Assembly (NCBI GenBank): GCA_028280195.1
Contig: JANQMH010000100.1
Coordinates: 1-64,000 of the forward strand
Reading direction: 5' to 3'
Source: Exilibacterium sp.
GTDB lineage: Bacteria > Pseudomonadota > Gammaproteobacteria > Pseudomonadales > Cellvibrionaceae
DNA: 64,000 nucleotides
Positions 1 through 8,471 of this stretch are shown here, piece by piece. Numbering within the stretch: position 1 is the first letter of the stretch; the number at the start of each line of letters is the position of its first letter. The translations under genes were made by a program, and so were the position numbers. Below the pieces are notes generated by a model. That model saw only the letters and a list, made by a program, of their open reading frames with translations. It was not told where the DNA came from and searched no databases.

Positions 1-2410
1 CCTCGCGCTGGATGCGCGGAAAACCGCTGACGGGCTTTATCGAAGCCACCTGTGCCAGGGGAATGCTCTCGGCGCTGCCGGGCAGGTGCACGGCCAGCGT
101 CTCGAGGCGATCGAGATCCTCCCGCTCCGCCGCAACGGCGCGGGCAACAATGGGGAAAACCTCATCGCCATCGCGAAACTCCGCCACCGCACGGCCGGAA
201 AAATACCCTGAAACAGCGCCGGCAATATCGCTGGTGCTGACACCGGCGCTGCGCGCCAGCGCCTGATCGACATCGACCTGCAGTGAAGTCGAGCGGTTAA
301 ACCAGTCGGACCACAATTGAATCGAGCCGGGTATATCGGCGAGAATTTTTTCCAGCTGCTTTGACTGGGCGTAGACATAGTCGGCATCCGGCCCCTTTAC
401 CTGGATCTGTATGACATTGGGATCGGACGGCCCCAAAAACATACCGGCCACACGCACATTGGCTTCCTGCAGGTAATTGCGAAAATCCTCACGCAATTTT
501 GGAATCGCCGCTCTGGCAACCTCCTTGCTGGGGGCATTGATTACCATAAAACCGACATTCGGCGCCGGGTCCAGCGGGGTCAGCGACAGTACAAACCGCG
601 GCCCGCCAAAGCCCACGTAAGCGATGACACTGCCGAGCTCGGGATAGCGCTGCCGATCGCCGATAATATCGGTCATGCGCAGCATCTGCGCCTCGGTGGC
701 CTGGGTGGTAACGCCCGCCGGCAGGTTTACGTCGACCAGTATTTGTGGCCGGTCACTGGCGGGAAAAAAACGCTCCGGAACCGTGCCCATGGCAACGACA
801 GAGAGAAAGAACAACACTGCAATCACAGCAATGAATGGAATACGCACAGCCAGCACGCGCCGCAGCAGTTTTTCGTAGGCCAGTTCCACCGAGGCAAAAA
901 ACTGCCATTTTTGCTGCCGCTCGCCACCCGCCTCCGGCAACTTGATAAACCGGTGACACAGTGTCGGCGTCACCGTCATGGCCAGAATCCAGGAGGTGGT
1001 CAACGAAATCAGTATCAGCAGCGAGATATTGCGCGTGTATTCGCCGGCGCTGTGCTGCGCCAGCATCAGGGGCAGAAACACCAGTATGGTGGTCAGCGAA
1101 GAAGACAGCAGCGGCAAGGCAAGCTCGCCGCCGGTTTCTTTCAACGCCCGGTCGCGATCGCCATGCTCCTGCAGCCGGCGTTTGAAGTCCTCGGCAACGA
1201 CAATACCGTTATCCACCAGCAGACCCAGCGCGATGACCAGTGTCGCCAGACTCATACGCTCGAGCTGCATATCGAAAAGGCCCATGACGGCAAGCGTGGC
1301 CAGCATCACAGCGGGCACGATGGAGCCGACGATAAGGCCGGTGCGAACACCGAGAAACAAAATGACCACGCCCAATACAATGGCGAGGGTCTGCAGCACA
1401 CTGGTGGAAACACCGTAGACCGCATTGGCGACCTGGTCGGCCTGATAGGTAACAATATCCAGCTGCACCCCGGCGGGCAGCGTCGCCTGTATCTCGTTGA
1501 TGGCGTCGAGCGCGCGCTCGGAATAGTTGAGTACGCTCTCCTCGGGCTGCATACTGACGGCAAGCACGATTGACGGCTTGCCATTGAAAAACGCCGCGGT
1601 CTGGTAGGGCTCGGCATAGCCGCGGGTAATCGAGGCGATATCCCTCAATTCCAGTAGCGAACCATCGCCCGGGGCCTGAATCATGACTCTGCCGATATCC
1701 TCGACACTCTCGAAATCGCCGGACACCCTTATCATCACCGCGCGCTCGCCGAGGTCGGCAAGGCCGGTGGGATTGACGATATTCTGGTCGCGCAGTGTTG
1801 CATAGACCGTATCGGGGGGGATGCCCAGTTCGGCGAGAACGGCGTTTTCGAATTCCAGGTACACCCGCTCTTCATGGGCGCCGATAATATCGATCCTGCG
1901 CGTACCCACCACTGTGATCAGGCGGTCGCGGGCGTGCTGGGCCAGATCGAATAGTTCATACATTTCATACTCGTCCGACCACAGCGCCATGGTGATGACG
2001 GCGACATCACCGAAGTCATCGTTGACCACCGGCGGGCTGCTGCCCTCGGGTAAATGCACCCGCGCGGCCTCCACCGCCTCGGCAAGCTCGTCCCAGATCT
2101 GATCGAGTTCGCTGTATTTCTCCTCGACTTTGGCGTGAATAATGGAAAGGCCATCGATCGATGTAGAGCGCACCTCGTCGAGTTCCGGCAGTGTGATCAC
2201 GGCCTCCTCGAGCGGCTTGGTGATGAGTTTTTCGACACGTTCGGCCGGCATATCGGCAAACGCCGTGGTGATCACCGCCTCGCGGATGGTAATCTCCGGA
2301 TCTTCCCGCGCCGGCAAGGTGAAATAACTGGCAACCCCATAGACCATAACGGCAACGGCAATCAACATGACGACGGGGCGAAACTTGAAGGCGTACTCGG
2401 AAAGATTCAT
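1..2410 (-). CDS. RND efflux pump inner-membrane permease, 3' part outside the window
   Basis: The reading frame runs from an ATG at 2410 off the left edge, giving about 803 residues; full-length family members exceed 1000. The N-terminus has the first transmembrane helix (about residues 12-31) followed by the PAREDPEITI signature of hydrophobe/amphiphile RND pumps. A second hydrophobic block near residue 400 carries GLLVDNGIVVAED, the proton-relay helix. AcrB has two Asp there (LVDD); here the second is Asn, a variant seen in other RND branches. An AGGA lies about 10 bases before the ATG. The gene lies downstream of the membrane-fusion lipoprotein, so the two should form a proton-driven export pump. 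No outer-membrane channel gene is visible. Substrate unknown. Confidence 0.93.
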   Translation of the reverse strand, partial: MNLSEYAFKFRPVVMLIAVAVMVYGVASYFTLPAREDPEITIREAVITTAFADMPAERVEKLITKPLEEAVITLPELDEVRSTSIDGLSIIHAKVEEKYSELDQIWDELAEAVEAARVHLPEGSSPPVVNDDFGDVAVITMALWSDEYEMYELFDLAQHARDRLITVVGTRRIDIIGAHEERVYLEFENAVLAELGIPPDTVYATLRDQNIVNPTGLADLGERAVMIRVSGDFESVEDIGRVMIQAPGDGSLLELRDIASITRGYAEPYQTAAFFNGKPSIVLAVSMQPEESVLNYSERALDAINEIQATLPAGVQLDIVTYQADQVANAVYGVSTSVLQTLAIVLGVVILFLGVRTGLIVGSIVPAVMLATLAVMGLFDMQLERMSLATLVIALGLLVDNGIVVAEDFKRRLQEHGDRDRALKETGGELALPLLSSSLTTILVFLPLMLAQHSAGEYTRNISLLILISLTTSWILAMTVTPTLCHRFIKLPEAGGERQQKWQFFASVELAYEKLLRRVLAVRIPFIAVIAVLFFLSVVAMGTVPERFFPASDRPQILVDVNLPAGVTTQATEAQMLRMTDIIGDRQRYPELGSVIAYVGFGGPRFVLSLTPLDPAPNVGFMVINAPSKEVARAAIPKLREDFRNYLQEANVRVAGMFLGPSDPNVIQIQVKGPDADYVYAQSKQLEKILADIPGSIQLWSDWFNRSTSLQVDVDQALARSAGVSTSDIAGAVSGYFSGRAVAEFRDGDEVFPIVARAVAAEREDLDRLETLAVHLPGSAESIPLAQVASIKPVSGFPRIQRE

Positions 2411-2425
2411 TACCGGTTCCTAAAT

Positions 2426-2520
2426 CCCTAGGGCCTGTTGCATAACTCTCGACCTACTGTGGCGGCGCTATTTATCACTCGCCCTGCTACGGTCGAGAGT
2501 TATGCAATAGCTTCTAGGGG
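2426..2520. repeat. MITE-like inverted-repeat element inside the efflux operon
   Basis: Two arms of about 30 bases face each other across a 36-base centre. The inner 17 bases, TTGCATAACTCTCGACC (2438-2454) and its complement (2491-2507), match perfectly, and both outer ends carry CCCTAG. The right arm contains the stop codon of the membrane-fusion gene, and the left end lies 16 bases before the RND start codon. This could be a small non-autonomous insertion or a transcript hairpin that tunes pump expression. No second copy was seen in the window. Confidence 0.6.
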
Positions 2521-3632
2521 TTAAAGCGGACGATGCCATTGGTGAGCCCGGTCGGATACACCGCCTGGCCATGGTCGAGAAAATCGACGCCGCGGGTGAC
2601 GATAATATCGCCCGTCGACAGTCCCTCACTGACAATTGCACCGGCGCCGGACAGCCGCTTCACTCTCACCGGTTTCAGGTGCAGCGTTGCGCTGACGGGA
2701 TCGACCAGGTAAACCGCAGCGGCGGCCTGCGGACCTGCGGCGACAATGGCGGTATGGGGAACAATCAAATCACTGAGCCTGCTGTCGTTTGCCGCCGCAA
2801 TATCGACAATCATACCCGGCGACAGCAGACTTTGCCCGACACCTTCCACCGCCGCGGTAACCGGATAGAGTCCGGCAGTATTCACGCTGCTGCCGATATG
2901 GGTTATCTTGCCCGGCAGCTTTTCCGCTGTCGATTTGATATGAACACTGACTGCGGTGCCGGTGGTAAACGACTGCCGCCATCGTTCCGGCAGATAAAAG
3001 GTAGCCTCCATACCGGCATCGGACCCCACCACGCTAAGCACCGGCTGGCCCACCTGGATGGTTTGCGAGGGTTCAATGTGGCGGGCGGACACCTCACCGT
3101 CATAGGGCGCGACGATACGCGTATCGTGCAGGCGCCGCCGCGCCGATCCGGTGGCGGCGACCAGCGCTTCAACCCTGGCGCTGGCGCGATCGAGCCGGGC
3201 GGCGGCGGCATCGAAGTCGGCCTTGGAAATCGCGCCGGTTGCAACCAGCTTGACCCGGCGGGCATGATCCAGCCCGGCCTCGACCCGCGTTGCCCTCGCC
3301 TCGATCAGATCCGCCTCGCTACGCGCCAGATCCAGCGCTATCAACTGGTCGTCTATCTGCGCGAGAATATCGCCGCGGTTAAACTGATCGCCGATATCGA
3401 CATTGAGTTTAGCGACAACACCCGCCACATCGAAGCTCAATTCACTGCGATCGCGGGCGCGCAATGTGCCGGCAAAGGTGCGCACTGCCTGATCGGGCTG
3501 CTCGGCAATTTTCATTACCGCCACCGGCCGCGCCGGCGCCGGCGAAGCCATATCGTTTTGGCCGCCGCCCGAGCAGGCAGCCAGCATCAATACCGCGCTC
3601 AGTGGGGTTATAGCGCCAGATATGCGAAACAT
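2514..3632 (-). CDS. RND efflux membrane-fusion protein (HlyD/AcrA family), lipoprotein
   Basis: This 372-residue periplasmic adaptor is predicted to bridge the RND permease to an outer-membrane channel. The start at 3632 was chosen because AAGGAG lies 8 bases upstream and the protein then begins with a lipoprotein signal peptide ending LAAC (Cys20), followed by a Gly/Ser linker; an upstream in-frame ATG at 3707 has neither. Next come a barrel-sandwich half (about 45-80), an Ala/Arg/Glu-rich alpha-hairpin (about 85-150), the second lipoyl half containing APYDGEVSARH, and beta-barrel and membrane-proximal domains. The stop codon falls in an inverted repeat that separates it from the permease gene. 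It is probably co-transcribed with the OsmC-like gene under the CecR-like regulator. Confidence 0.92.
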   Translation of the reverse strand: MFRISGAITPLSAVLMLAACSGGGQNDMASPAPARPVAVMKIAEQPDQAVRTFAGTLRARDRSELSFDVAGVVAKLNVDIGDQFNRGDILAQIDDQLIALDLARSEADLIEARATRVEAGLDHARRVKLVATGAISKADFDAAAARLDRASARVEALVAATGSARRRLHDTRIVAPYDGEVSARHIEPSQTIQVGQPVLSVVGSDAGMEATFYLPERWRQSFTTGTAVSVHIKSTAEKLPGKITHIGSSVNTAGLYPVTAAVEGVGQSLLSPGMIVDIAAANDSRLSDLIVPHTAIVAAGPQAAAAVYLVDPVSATLHLKPVRVKRLSGAGAIVSEGLSTGDIIVTRGVDFLDHGQAVYPTGLTNGIVRFNP

Positions 3633-3662
3633 GGTTTGATCTCCTTGTTGAGACAGCGGGCA

Positions 3663-3685
3663 CCCACGATCCTCGATATCGTGGG
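3663..3685. other. Short hairpin in the leader of the membrane-fusion gene
   Basis: CCCACGAT (3663-3670) pairs perfectly with ATCGTGGG (3678-3685) around a 7-base loop, between the 17-residue ORF and the fusion-protein start. No T-run follows on the minus strand, so it is not a classical terminator. It could affect operon mRNA stability. Confidence 0.4.
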
Positions 3686-3728
3686 GCCCGGTTAATGTAA
3701 GACCCAAAGCTCCGAACCTGAGCCGCTG

Positions 3729-3782
3729 CTAGTTTTCACTCAGCACGGCAATGTCCTCCAGTTCATCATCATCGTCAGACAT
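3729..3782 (-). CDS. Possible 17-residue acidic peptide
   Basis: MSDDDDELEDIAVLSEN starts from an ATG preceded by GAGGAAACAAGT, a well-placed ribosome-binding site. It lies 37 bases after the OsmC-like gene and upstream of the membrane-fusion gene on the same strand. Eight of the 17 residues are Asp or Glu. It could be a translated small protein, a leader peptide or a chance ORF; no family was recognised. The good Shine-Dalgarno sequence and the operon position are the only support. Confidence 0.3.
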   Translation of the reverse strand: MSDDDDELEDIAVLSEN

Positions 3783-3819
3783 ACTTGTTTCCTCGTAGTC
3801 CCGCTGCGGGAATGCCCTG

Positions 3820-4473
3820 TCAGGCGTGGGCATAACGGTCCCGCGGCAAGGGCCGCGGATCGGCTTCTTTGATATCAATACGCTGATTGTTGAGAAACAG
3901 GGCGGTGGGCGCCGGTGTATTGGCGACAAGGGTTTGCAGCGCCATACAGGCCTGTTTGCACCAGCCGGCAAACAGTTTGAGTTTTTCCGGCTTCTCACTG
4001 CTTTCTACAATCAAGTGCATTTCCGAGTATTCACCCTTACCGAACACTTCCTTGGGGTGAATACCGCCCAGGTCGAGCGTGGTGCTGAAGCTGCTTTTCT
4101 GTTCCAGCCTGACTTTATCGATCTTAATATCCATTTTTGCCGCCAGCATTTCCACATGGGACATCAGGCAAAGACCGATGCCGGCGGCAAAGTACATCAG
4201 TGGCGAAGGCGCCGTGCCCCTGCCGCCGACTGCGGTGCCTTCATCGCTGATCAGTTCCCAGGTACCGCCGTTTGGCACGTTGGAAAAAATCGTCGCTTTC
4301 TTCAGATGCTGGCCCTGGGGCATGGCCTCGACATTGATATGTGCGTCAAATTGCATCCTTTCACCTTGTTTTACCTTGGTCAGGTGGGGCGAGACAAAGG
4401 TTTCCTGCACGCCTTCGCTGTGGGCTCTGCGCACGATCGTCTGCTCGTTCATAGTCCAGCTAACTTCACTCAT
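3820..4473 (-). CDS. OsmC-like family protein
   Basis: This 217-residue protein belongs to the OsmC/Ohr fold. Family members are thiol peroxidases or related stress proteins of the cytoplasm. The Cys-bearing helix (GIGLCLMSHVEML, about residues 94-106) and a second Cys pair (GWCKQACMAL, about 164-173) occupy the regions of the peroxidatic and resolving Cys. The spacing and second site are not those of classical Ohr, so activity is not assured. The first about 35 residues precede the core. The ATG at 4473 follows GGAG by 8 bases. It is the first gene of the efflux operon and is divergent from the CecR-like regulator, with both operators in the gap. The context suggests a response to an electrophilic or toxic compound that is also exported. 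Confidence 0.85.
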   Translation of the reverse strand: MSEVSWTMNEQTIVRRAHSEGVQETFVSPHLTKVKQGERMQFDAHINVEAMPQGQHLKKATIFSNVPNGGTWELISDEGTAVGGRGTAPSPLMYFAAGIGLCLMSHVEMLAAKMDIKIDKVRLEQKSSFSTTLDLGGIHPKEVFGKGEYSEMHLIVESSEKPEKLKLFAGWCKQACMALQTLVANTPAPTALFLNNQRIDIKEADPRPLPRDRYAHA

Positions 4474-4524
4474 AGTGTTATCTCCAGCGTTACGTAGGGT
4501 TATGATGTTACGACGTCTAATTAA

Positions 4525-4540
4525 TTAATCGATTGATTAA
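4525..4540. promoter_or_regulatory. Operator-like palindrome, distal copy
   Basis: TTAATCGATTGATTAA is a 16-base near-palindrome (one mismatched pair) in the gap between the OsmC-like gene and the TetR-type regulator. It matches the second copy at 4588-4603 at 15 of 16 positions. It is the best candidate for autoregulation and control of the efflux operon. Confidence 0.65.
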
Positions 4541-4587
4541 ATCGAAGAGATAATACAATAGATTATCCCGCCATTGGAAGCAAAATC

Positions 4588-4603
4588 TTAATCAATTGAT
4601 TAA
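4588..4603. promoter_or_regulatory. Operator-like perfect palindrome, proximal copy
   Basis: TTAATCAATTGATTAA is a perfect 16-base palindrome. Centre to centre it lies 63 bases from the related site at 4525-4540. Paired palindromes between divergent genes are typical for TetR-family repressors. The adjacent regulator at 4741 is the likely ligand. Confidence 0.7.
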
Positions 4604-4740
4604 ATTCATTGAGTAAGTTATGATGCGCATCACGCCCCGCGGGTGCGACCTGTAAATTGAGAAACGGCTTGCAGGATGGCAGCTTACAGAATAATAGAAG
4701 GCTATTAGCTAATACTAACAGCTAATAGAAGGTACGGCCG

Positions 4741-5418
4741 ATGCCCCTTAAATCCATGGAACAGCCTGATCTTCAGAGAATGAGCCAGCGTGGTGAGAAA
4801 CGGTATGCGCTGCTTATGGCGGGGCTGAAACTGTTCGGCAAGAACGGCCTCGAGGCCACCACCACACGGATGCTGGCGGATGAGTCGGGTGCCAATGTGG
4901 CGGCCATCCCCTATTATTTCGGCAGTAAGGAAGGGCTTTACCGGGCGGTAGTGGAATATATTGTCGACCGCATCGCCGATTATATCGGCGACTCTTTCAA
5001 GGGGCTGGACCAGTCATTGCAAACCGCGTCGCTATCGCGCGCGCAGGCTCTGGCGTCATATAAATCCCTGATGGCAAAGCTGGCCACCATGCTGGTGGAA
5101 TCCGATGAACCCAAAGCCTGGGCGCAGATCATCATGCGCGAGCAGGCCAACCCTACCGAGGCCTACGATATTTTTCACGACCGCCATATGAAATATATCC
5201 TGCAGGTATCGCACCAGCTGATCGGCATCATTACCGGCCTCGATCCCAAAAGCAGTGAAGTCAAAATACGCGCCCACGCCCTGTTTGGGCAGATGCTGGG
5301 TTTTCTGGTCAGCCGGGAGACATTGTTGCGCGGCCTCAAAGCGAAAAAGCTCAATAAGGCGCATCTGCAGGAAATGCATAAGGTCTTGTCCGATAATATC
5401 GATGCCTGTCTTGCCTGA
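4741..5418 (+). CDS. TetR/AcrR regulator with CecR-type C-terminal domain
   Basis: This 225-residue protein has a TetR helix-turn-helix at about residues 20-66 (ATTTRMLADESGANVAAIPYYFGSKEGLY). The IPYYFGSKEGLY core and the long helical C-terminal half, with REQANPTEAY and a late GRET/SRETLLR-like helix, resemble E. coli CecR (YbiH), which represses efflux genes. AGAAGG precedes the ATG. It is divergent from the OsmC-MFP-RND operon, and two 16-base palindromes lie between them, so it most likely represses that operon and itself and is released by an exported toxic compound. The ligand cannot be read from sequence. ATG codons at 4741 and 4756 are both possible starts. Confidence 0.9.
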   Translation: MPLKSMEQPDLQRMSQRGEKRYALLMAGLKLFGKNGLEATTTRMLADESGANVAAIPYYFGSKEGLYRAVVEYIVDRIADYIGDSFKGLDQSLQTASLSRAQALASYKSLMAKLATMLVESDEPKAWAQIIMREQANPTEAYDIFHDRHMKYILQVSHQLIGIITGLDPKSSEVKIRAHALFGQMLGFLVSRETLLRGLKAKKLNKAHLQEMHKVLSDNIDACLA

Positions 5419-5601
5419 GCCGATTCATACCGGCAGCATTACACTCAAAATGTATTGGTACAATATCGGAGATGGCCCCAACGATACGGGTAATCCTAAT
5501 AAAAGGACCAGCCACACCCCAGCAGCAAACTCACCTGCCAGCTATTGGCAATAGCGATGGTTCCCATGTGAATCGCTACGCCCTAATCGGAACAGCTCGC
5601 T

Positions 5602-6233
5602 TCAATCCTCTCCTGGCGATTTCTCTGTTAGATTCAGAGATAGGTCCGCATGTTCGTAAAGGTCAGCATGGACATCGTGCTCGAAGGTCACCAGAGCTAG
5701 CTGTAGTCCTTCTTTACGGGCAAACTTCATCGGTGGTACAAAATCGCTATCACCAGTAACCAAGACAATAATATCCACCTGCTGCTTGAGGCTCAGAGAG
5801 GCAATGTCGAGCCCAATACGCATGTCCACTCCCTTCTGTTGCAGGGATGGGCGCATATGTTCGGAGGTGATTTCGTATCGCGCTTCACTGGCCGGTAAGG
5901 CATCCCGTTTTAATTCCCAGCCGCGAAAACGCACTTCACCCATACGCATTGCAAAATGATCAGCTTTCGCTAGCTCGGCCAGTAACTTGCGATTGTGGAT
6001 AGTCAACGGGTCTTTGGAAAAGTGATGTTTGCCCCCGTTGAGGGGCAAATTATGCGATTTAGCATAAGGTGGAGCGTCATAATAATAGACCCGATATAGG
6101 TATTATCGGCCAAGAACGCATGCTCGCAGATTCGGGCAACCAAGTCAGTGAAGTCTTCTGCCGTGGCGGGTTGATCTCGGTTACCCAGTTTGGTCTTAGC
6201 GAAGCCAGCATCAATCAGAATGGCAAAACGCAT
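5602..6233 (-). pseudogene. NYN-domain (LabA-like, PIN-fold) protein, frameshifted
   Basis: The N-terminal part starts at 6233 (MRFAILIDAGFAKTKLG), the typical first strand and Asp of NYN nucleases. It reads correctly to LADNTY, then shifts frame. The other frame continues with VYYYDAPPYAKSHNLPLNGG and runs to 5602 with the C-terminal motif VLVTGDSDFVPPMKFARKEG. At the break (6094-6097) the minus strand reads TATAT where one TAT codon is expected, consistent with a two-base duplication. Without it, one intact protein of about 208 residues would result. NYN proteins are metal-dependent RNases; this copy should be inactive unless recoding occurs. Confidence 0.8.
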
Positions 6234-6551
6234 AGAGAGTCATTATTGTTATAAGATTAGGGCGCCAGAGCCACACGTGGAAGCAGTAGCCTCACTTGGA
6301 AATAACGTGTGGATGGCAGCTTTTCGGTGAGCCGTTGCTGGCAATTCCTCCAGTATAGGTAGATCTGGGGCCGGATTCAATGGGTTCAGGCAGCAACTTC
6401 AATTTATTATTGGCCTGATATCCCCAACCACAACACCAACGCCGCTTTCAAATATGCCCGCTCCAACAATCTCGATCGTTCGGTGGGAGCCGCAATTACA
6501 GCGGGCACCGGCATCCGGCTATTGGACATGCCAGAACGAGATAATCCATGG
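6234..6551. other. Intergenic stretch, nothing recognised
   Basis: This stretch of about 318 bases lies between the NYN pseudogene start and the end of the malic enzyme gene. It contains no convincing gene, RNA or repeat. A short open stretch near 6420-6550 has coding-like composition but matched no family I know. Confidence 0.5.
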
Positions 6552-8168
6552 CTAGTAACTGGAATCATACATCATCGACTCAATATGCCCCATAATATCC
6601 GCCGGCGCCTCCGAGTCGGACAATTCCCTCGCATAGACCACTTCCGCCACCGCTTTGGCGATATGCTTTGACACCGCGCGGATATCCGTCAGCGGCGGGT
6701 ATAAACTGCCGGCCTGCAGTTCCCGATCGGAAACCTGCTGCGCCAGGCAATCGGCGGCGACGAGAAACATCTCGTCGGTCAGAAGACGGGCACGGCTGGC
6801 AAGGGCCCCCAGGCCGATGCCCGGAAACACATAGGCATTATTGCCCTGCCCCGGCTTATAGGTTTTGCCATCGTACTCGACACTGGCAAAGGGGCTGCCG
6901 CTGGCAAACAGCGCCCGCCCCCCGCTCCACTGATAGGCCTGCTCGGCAGTGCACTCCGCGCGCGAAGTGGGATTGGACAGCGCAAAGATCGCGGGCCGCT
7001 CATTGAGTTCAGCCATCAGGCTGACAATCTCCCGGGTAAAAGTCCCCGGCGCACCTGTGGCGCCGATCAGTACCTGCGGCTTGATCGCGGCAACGGCCTC
7101 TTTAAAGCCCAGCGGCTCGCGATCGTGGGCATAGGGCAGATTGTGCGGCGCCAAGTCCTGCCGCGACTTCACCACCAGGCCGTGCAGGTCGACAAACCAC
7201 AACCGCCGGTAGGCTTCCTCGCTGCACAGACCGGCATCACACAAGGCAACGTGAATCAGGTCGGCGATGCCGGTTGCCGCCGAGCCCGCGCCGAGAAACA
7301 TAATCCGCGTATCTTTCAGCGCGATATGGGAAACACGCGTGGAGGCGATCACCCCCGCCAGGGCGACCGCCGCCGTCCCCTGAATATCATCGTTAAAACA
7401 CAGTACCCGCTCGCGGTATATTTCCAGCAGGCGATAGGCGTTGGGTGTCAGAAAATCCTCGAACTGAATCAGCACACCGGGAAACACGTCCTGCACGCCG
7501 ACAACAAACTCTTCCACCAGATCCAGATAAGCCTGACCTTCGATACGCGGCTGCTTCAAGCCGAGGTACAGCGGGTTTTTGCGCAGCTGCTCGTTATTGG
7601 TGCCGACATCCAGCATAATCGGCAGGCACTGCTGCGGCGGCACACCGGCACAGGCGGAGTAAAGGGCCAGCTTGCCGATGGGAATCCCCATACCGTTGGC
7701 CCCCAGGTCACCCAGCCCCAGAATGCGCTCGCCGTCGGTGACGACAATCAGGCGCACGTCGCGGTGGGGCCAGTTGGCCAGAATTTGCCGGACCTTGCCG
7801 CGATCGGCGGCGGTAACGTACAGGCCCTGGCTCTGGCGAAAGATATCGGCAAATTCCTGGCAGGCCTGCCCCACCGTCGGCGTGTATATGATGGGCATCA
7901 ATTCTTCGATATTTTCGATCACCAGCTGGTAGAACAGCCGCTCATTGCGGTTTTGCAGGGCGCTGAGAAAGATATAGCGCTCGATATCGTCGGTTTTGCG
8001 GCGCAGGTTCTTCAAGCTGCGGGCTATCTGATCGGCCTGCGAGCTGATATTGGGCGGCAGCAGCCCCTGCAGGCCATAGCGCTGGCGCTCCTCCAGGGAA
8101 AATGCCGAACCTTTGTTGCTGCGGGGGTTGCGGATCATATCCAGCCCGCTGATATTCGCTTGCGCCAT
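6552..8168 (-). CDS. maeA: Malic enzyme (NAD-dependent type)
   Basis: This 538-residue enzyme oxidatively decarboxylates L-malate to pyruvate with NAD(P) reduction in the cytoplasm. Visible family motifs in order are the catalytic Tyr region YTPTVGQACQEF (about 110), VVTDGERILGLGDLGANGMGIPIGK with the catalytic Lys (about 150-180), the metal ligands in FEDF and FNDDIQGTAA (about 250-275) and the nucleotide-binding FLGAGSAATGIADL (about 310). The length matches the large bacterial/eukaryotic type (E. coli MaeA 565). The start at 8168 (MAQANISG) has AGGA upstream; an in-frame ATG at 8243 would add 25 residues without family support. Cofactor preference was assigned only by resemblance. Confidence 0.93.
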   Translation of the reverse strand: MAQANISGLDMIRNPRSNKGSAFSLEERQRYGLQGLLPPNISSQADQIARSLKNLRRKTDDIERYIFLSALQNRNERLFYQLVIENIEELMPIIYTPTVGQACQEFADIFRQSQGLYVTAADRGKVRQILANWPHRDVRLIVVTDGERILGLGDLGANGMGIPIGKLALYSACAGVPPQQCLPIMLDVGTNNEQLRKNPLYLGLKQPRIEGQAYLDLVEEFVVGVQDVFPGVLIQFEDFLTPNAYRLLEIYRERVLCFNDDIQGTAAVALAGVIASTRVSHIALKDTRIMFLGAGSAATGIADLIHVALCDAGLCSEEAYRRLWFVDLHGLVVKSRQDLAPHNLPYAHDREPLGFKEAVAAIKPQVLIGATGAPGTFTREIVSLMAELNERPAIFALSNPTSRAECTAEQAYQWSGGRALFASGSPFASVEYDGKTYKPGQGNNAYVFPGIGLGALASRARLLTDEMFLVAADCLAQQVSDRELQAGSLYPPLTDIRAVSKHIAKAVAEVVYARELSDSEAPADIMGHIESMMYDSSY

Positions 8169-8471
8169 AATCTGTTGTTCCTGTATTACGCTTCTTCTAT
8201 TACGTTTCTTCGATTTCGAGAAACCGTCCTGTGAGTCTGGCAACTGTAACCTCAGGCCGGCGCCGGCGCCACCTTGGCTGGCATCAGCAGCCCATCGAGG
8301 TTGACAAAATATCCAGCATCAACGACTTGTCCGAGCGGTAAGCCTGGGCAGTGGCCTCACTCAGCATCTGGGGATCTTCGAGCGTGGCGCTCACAACCAC
8401 AGACACGGGCCAGCACGACAAAGTCCGGATTTTCCCGACTCGCTGCTGCTGCGACTGTACCCGATACCGGG
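8169..8471. other. Gap between IclR and malic enzyme genes, possible decayed coding remnant
   Basis: On the minus strand a short stretch near 8380-8450 reads AASRENPDFVVLARV, followed after a frame change by a run containing LEDPQMLSEATAQAYRSDKS. The first part recalls the DFVxxARTDA strand of PEP mutase/isocitrate lyase-type enzymes, but this is weak. I see no intact gene. Confidence 0.25.

Noticed and set aside
743..1573. 276-codon plus-strand frame and several shorter ones in 1-2430
   Set aside because: They overlap the RND permease on the other strand, which reads as an intact, recognisable protein from 2410 to the window edge.
7125..8234. 369-codon plus-strand frame
   Set aside because: Antisense to malic enzyme, whose catalytic motifs are all present.
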